A DNA stretch of 64,000 nucleotides from Lentisphaerota bacterium (lineage in GTDB: Bacteria > Verrucomicrobiota > Lentisphaeria > Victivallales > Victivallaceae). Shown here piece by piece: positions 60,725 to 64,000 of this stretch. The notes beneath the pieces are model-generated. The model was not told where the DNA came from and ran no database searches. It saw only the letters and a program-made list of their open reading frames with translations. Each line of letters begins with the position of its first letter. Position 1 is the stretch's first letter. The DNA lies in the NCBI GenBank assembly GCA_015061745.1, contig SUWB01000007.1, positions 1 through 64,000 on the forward strand, in the 5' to 3' direction. Position numbers and translations under genes: made by a program.

Positions 60725-62482
60725 TTACTCCGCTGTAATAATTTGCGTATAATCACCGCCCGGAGGAATAATGGGCAGAACGGCACATTCATAAGGTGTA
60801 TGCACATCAAGAATAAAGGGACCCGGAGTATTGAGCATTTCGTTGACAGCCTCTTCAAGTTCTTCTTTTTTCCAAACGTGACGTCCGGGGATCCCATAGC
60901 CGGAGGCGATGGTCACAAAGTCAGGATAGGCAGAACTGCACGCTGTTCCGTCACACTCTCCGCACTGCTGCTGCCGGGCAGGGCAGCCTCCTTTGGCTCT
61001 GCCGAGAACCGTATTGCCCCTGCGGTGATTATAGAACAAATCTTCCCACTGAGCTACCATTCCCAGGTGCATATTGTTGATGACCACCATTTTCACATCC
61101 AGTTCTTCAACAACCAATGTTCCCAGTTCCTGAATATTCATCTGAAAACTGCCGTCACCGTCAATATTGATAACGGTTTTTCCGGGCAGGGCCGCTTTTG
61201 CCCCCATTGCTGCGGGAAGTCCGAACCCCATAGCTCCAAGACCGCCTGAAGTCAATAACTGCCTGGGATATTGAAAATCGTAAAATTGGGCACTCCACAT
61301 CTGATGCTGTCCGACACCGGGAACGATAACGGCATTACCGCCGGTCATTTCAGACAGAGTTTTTATAACATACTGGGCGTGAAGACGTCCGGGAACTTCC
61401 TTGTAAGAGAAGGGGTGATCTTTTTTCCATATTCTGATTTTTTCAAACCACTCCTTGCGTTCCTTGAATTCAGGAGCACTGTTCATCTCTTTGAGAACCT
61501 CTTTGACATCTGCCAGGATCCCCAAATCAGCCACTTTGTTTTTATTGATCTCAGAATCATCGATATCAACGTGAATGATCTTGGAATTGCGAGCAAATTT
61601 TTCTGCATTTCCAGTCACCCGGTCATCAAAGCGGGCTCCCAGAGAAATAAAAAGATCACTTTCATTGGCAGCATAATTAGCTCCTACCGTTCCGTGCATT
61701 CCCAACCACTGAAGCGAAAGGGGGTGATCGTCCGGTATGGCTCCGATTCCCATAAGAGTGGTAACAACAGGCAGATTGAACTTTTCTGCAAATTCAACAG
61801 CTTCCGCTGCAGCTCCGGAGCTGATCACGCCACCGCCGAGACAGAGACAGGGGCGTTCCGACTGAGCAAGCATTTTTCTGAAAGCTGCAATATCATTTGC
61901 CTGAGGCGCAAGAGGAGCGGCCGTACGGAAATACACGCTTTCCGGATCAAAATCCCAAACGCTCTGCTGAATATTCTTGGGGATATCCACCACCACCGGC
62001 CCCGGACGGCCGGACGCAGCGATTTCAAAGGCCCTGGTCATAATATCTGCAAGTTCACTGATGTCAAGGACAAGGAAACTGTGCTTGACGATGGGCCGGG
62101 TAACGCCGATGATATCTGTTTCCTGAAACACGTTTTTACCGATAAAACGGGTGGAAACCTGTCCGGTGATAAAAACAGTCGGAACGGAGTCCATATAAGC
62201 ATCCGCAATGCCGCTGACCAGATTGGTGGCTCCGGGACCGCTGGTAGCCATTGCCACCCCGACTTTGCCGCTGGCACGGGCGTATCCTACGGCGGCAAAA
62301 GCACCGCCCTGTTCGTGCCGGGGCAGGATGACCCGGATTTTTGATGAACGGCTCAAGGCCTGATGCAGTTCAATTGCCTGACCGCCCGGATAAGCAAACA
62401 CAGTATCCACGCCAAGCTGTTCAAGACAGCGGATAGTGATCTCGCTGCCTTTGAGACCTTTTTCCAACATTCCCACAATCAC
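60725..62482 (-). CDS. ilvB: Acetolactate synthase large subunit
   Basis: YPGGQAIELHQAL, RHEQGGAFAAVGYARASGKVG, GDGSFQMNIQEL; GTG start region, exact start uncertain. Confidence 0.95.
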   Translation of the reverse strand: MIVGMLEKGLKGSEITIRCLEQLGVDTVFAYPGGQAIELHQALSRSSKIRVILPRHEQGGAFAAVGYARASGKVGVAMATSGPGATNLVSGIADAYMDSVPTVFITGQVSTRFIGKNVFQETDIIGVTRPIVKHSFLVLDISELADIMTRAFEIAASGRPGPVVVDIPKNIQQSVWDFDPESVYFRTAAPLAPQANDIAAFRKMLAQSERPCLCLGGGVISSGAAAEAVEFAEKFNLPVVTTLMGIGAIPDDHPLSLQWLGMHGTVGANYAANESDLFISLGARFDDRVTGNAEKFARNSKIIHVDIDDSEINKNKVADLGILADVKEVLKEMNSAPEFKERKEWFEKIRIWKKDHPFSYKEVPGRLHAQYVIKTLSEMTGGNAVIVPGVGQHQMWSAQFYDFQYPRQLLTSGGLGAMGFGLPAAMGAKAALPGKTVINIDGDGSFQMNIQELGTLVVEELDVKMVVINNMHLGMVAQWEDLFYNHRRGNTVLGRAKGGCPARQQQCGECDGTACSSAYPDFVTIASGYGIPGRHVWKKEELEEAVNEMLNTPGPFILDVHTPYECAVLPIIPPGGDYTQIITAE

Positions 62483-62508
62483 TTTCTCCTGAAATTATTG
62501 CAGCTCTT

Positions 62509-62545
62509 AAAAAAAACGGTCTGCCGGAGAGTTTTCCGGAGACCG
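62509..62545 (-). terminator. Intrinsic terminator of pnp
   Basis: CGGTCTgCCGGA...TCCGGAGACCG with T8 on the minus strand. Confidence 0.8.
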
Positions 62546-62574
62546 CCTTTGTTTTTTGTATCACTGACGATCAA

Positions 62575-64000
62575 TTATTCGTCAATTTCTTTCAAAGCAG
62601 CCTTGCGGCTGAGTTTGATCTTTCCGGAAGCAGGGTCGATGTCAATAACCTTTACAGTAACCAACTGACCTTCAGAACAAATATCGGTAACTTTGTTGAC
62701 CCGGTAATCAGCCATTTCAGAAATATGAAGCAAGCCTTCAACTCCGGGGATAATTTCGACAAAAGCACCGAAATCTTTGACCGTAACAACTTTACCGCGA
62801 TAGATCTTGCCGACTTCAGCTTCGGCAGTGGAGCCGAGGACGCGTTCAACAGCGGCAGCAAGCTGCTCAGCATTGGCCGCCATAATTTTCACGCTGCCGT
62901 CATCGTCAATATCAATAGAAGTACCGGTTTCTTCAGTGATGGCACGGATATTCTTTCCGCCGGGACCGATAAGAGCACCGATCTTGTCGGGGTTGATCTT
63001 GATGACTTCAAGTCTGGGAGCACGGGGGCTGATATCGGCACGGGGAGCAGGAATGCAGGCTTCGATCACATCGAGGATCTTCATACGGGCAATCCGGTTG
63101 CGTTCCATACCTTCGCAGAGCAGATCAATGGGAATACCGGGCAACTTGAGGTCGAGCTGGAATCCGGTAATACCGTCACGGGTACCGCAAACCTTGAAGT
63201 CCATATCACCGAAATGGTCTTCAGCACCGAGAATGTCGGTCAGCAGCAGACGTTCGCCGTTATCACCGGTCACAAGACCGCAGGAAATACCTGCAACAGG
63301 AGCGGTGATAGGCACACCGGCATCCATCAGAGAGAGGGTGGCACCGCAAACGGAAGCCATAGAGGTGGAACCGTTGGAGCTCATAATCTCAGACACGCAG
63401 CGGACAACATAGGGGAAGTCCTTGGGCATAACCTTGGCAACAGAACGTTCTGCAAGGTTGCCGTGTCCGATTTCACGACGTCCGGGACCGGCGATACGGC
63501 CGACTTCGCCAACGCTGAAGTTGGGGAAGTTGTAGTGCAGATAGAAACGCTTGAATCCGACGCCGGTGGCACTGGAAAGATCGTCAAATTCCTGAGCATC
63601 CTTTTCATTACCCAGAGTGGTGATGACCATAGCCTGAGTTTCACCGCGTGAGAAAAGCGCACTGCCGTGAACCACAGGCAGCACAGCCACTTCAGCAGAA
63701 AGGGGACGGATGTCAGTAATTGTACGGCCATCGGGACGGTACTGTTTTTCAAGGATCAAACGACGGGTCACATCGCGGACGTGATCGTCAAAGCCCTTGG
63801 CAGTTTCGATTCTGAAGTCTTCGTCGCTCATATCGGCAAAGTCGGCACGCAGAGCTTCACGGGCATCAGAGAGCAAGCCGTCGAGAGCGTTGATACGGTC
63901 TTCTTTGCCGGGGACAGTGCAGACGCTTTCAATGCGGTCGGCACAGAATTTCTCAAGAGCAGCCTGCAGAGCTTCAGGAACGAGATAGTAGTGATATTCT
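62575..64000 (-). CDS. pnp: Polyribonucleotide nucleotidyltransferase (5' end outside the window)
   Basis: RPDGRTITDIRPLSAEV, SRGETQAM, KH GALIGPGGKNIRAITEETG and S1 domain; reading frame stays open to 64000. Confidence 0.96.
   Translation of the reverse strand, partial: EYHYYLVPEALQAALEKFCADRIESVCTVPGKEDRINALDGLLSDAREALRADFADMSDEDFRIETAKGFDDHVRDVTRRLILEKQYRPDGRTITDIRPLSAEVAVLPVVHGSALFSRGETQAMVITTLGNEKDAQEFDDLSSATGVGFKRFYLHYNFPNFSVGEVGRIAGPGRREIGHGNLAERSVAKVMPKDFPYVVRCVSEIMSSNGSTSMASVCGATLSLMDAGVPITAPVAGISCGLVTGDNGERLLLTDILGAEDHFGDMDFKVCGTRDGITGFQLDLKLPGIPIDLLCEGMERNRIARMKILDVIEACIPAPRADISPRAPRLEVIKINPDKIGALIGPGGKNIRAITEETGTSIDIDDDGSVKIMAANAEQLAAAVERVLGSTAEAEVGKIYRGKVVTVKDFGAFVEIIPGVEGLLHISEMADYRVNKVTDICSEGQLVTVKVIDIDPASGKIKLSRKAALKEIDE

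Noticed and set aside
61271-62344. 357-aa antisense ORF opposite ilvB
   Set aside because: Shadow ORF; the minus strand encodes unambiguous acetolactate synthase.
62725-63651. 308-aa antisense ORF opposite pnp
   Set aside because: Thr/Gly/Asn-rich shadow of pnp.

Overview
64-kb chromosomal window, densely coded on both strands. The repertoire suggests a Lentisphaerota/Victivallales-like bacterium: DUF4838-type and other carbohydrate-active proteins, several SGNH hydrolases, a Gfo/Idh oxidoreductase and ExbBD-TonB. That placement is inference only. I read about 55 protein-coding genes. Most are housekeeping: ruvB, dinG-like, transketolase, phosphomannomutase, thyX, yicC, cysE-like, yggS-like, pdxS/pdxT, prmA, ybaK-like, tgt, two-subunit class I fumarase, ribBA, RNase II/R-like, aroA, ilvB and a partial pnp. 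They are mixed with polysaccharide-related genes (DUF4838, GH16, sialidase-like, GH78-like, SGNH). I found no rRNA, tRNA, CRISPR array, IS element or prophage. The most interesting observations are: (1) a MocR-type (GntR + aminotransferase-fold) regulator divergent from pdxST whose PLP-lysine position reads Met, with face-to-face overlapping promoters; (2) a transketolase ending in an Asp/Glu/Cys-rich tail with 8 Cys, plus a second ThDP enzyme (IlvB) carrying a Cys-rich insertion; (3) a very uniform core promoter (TTGnnn - 17 nt - TATATT) in front of most transcription units; (4) a Na/Pi-cotransporter fused behind a lipobox and Ig-like domains; (5) interleaved convergent terminators and an apparent terminator inside the 3' end of an uncharacterised gene. 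No computation or database search was run. All family calls come from reading motifs.
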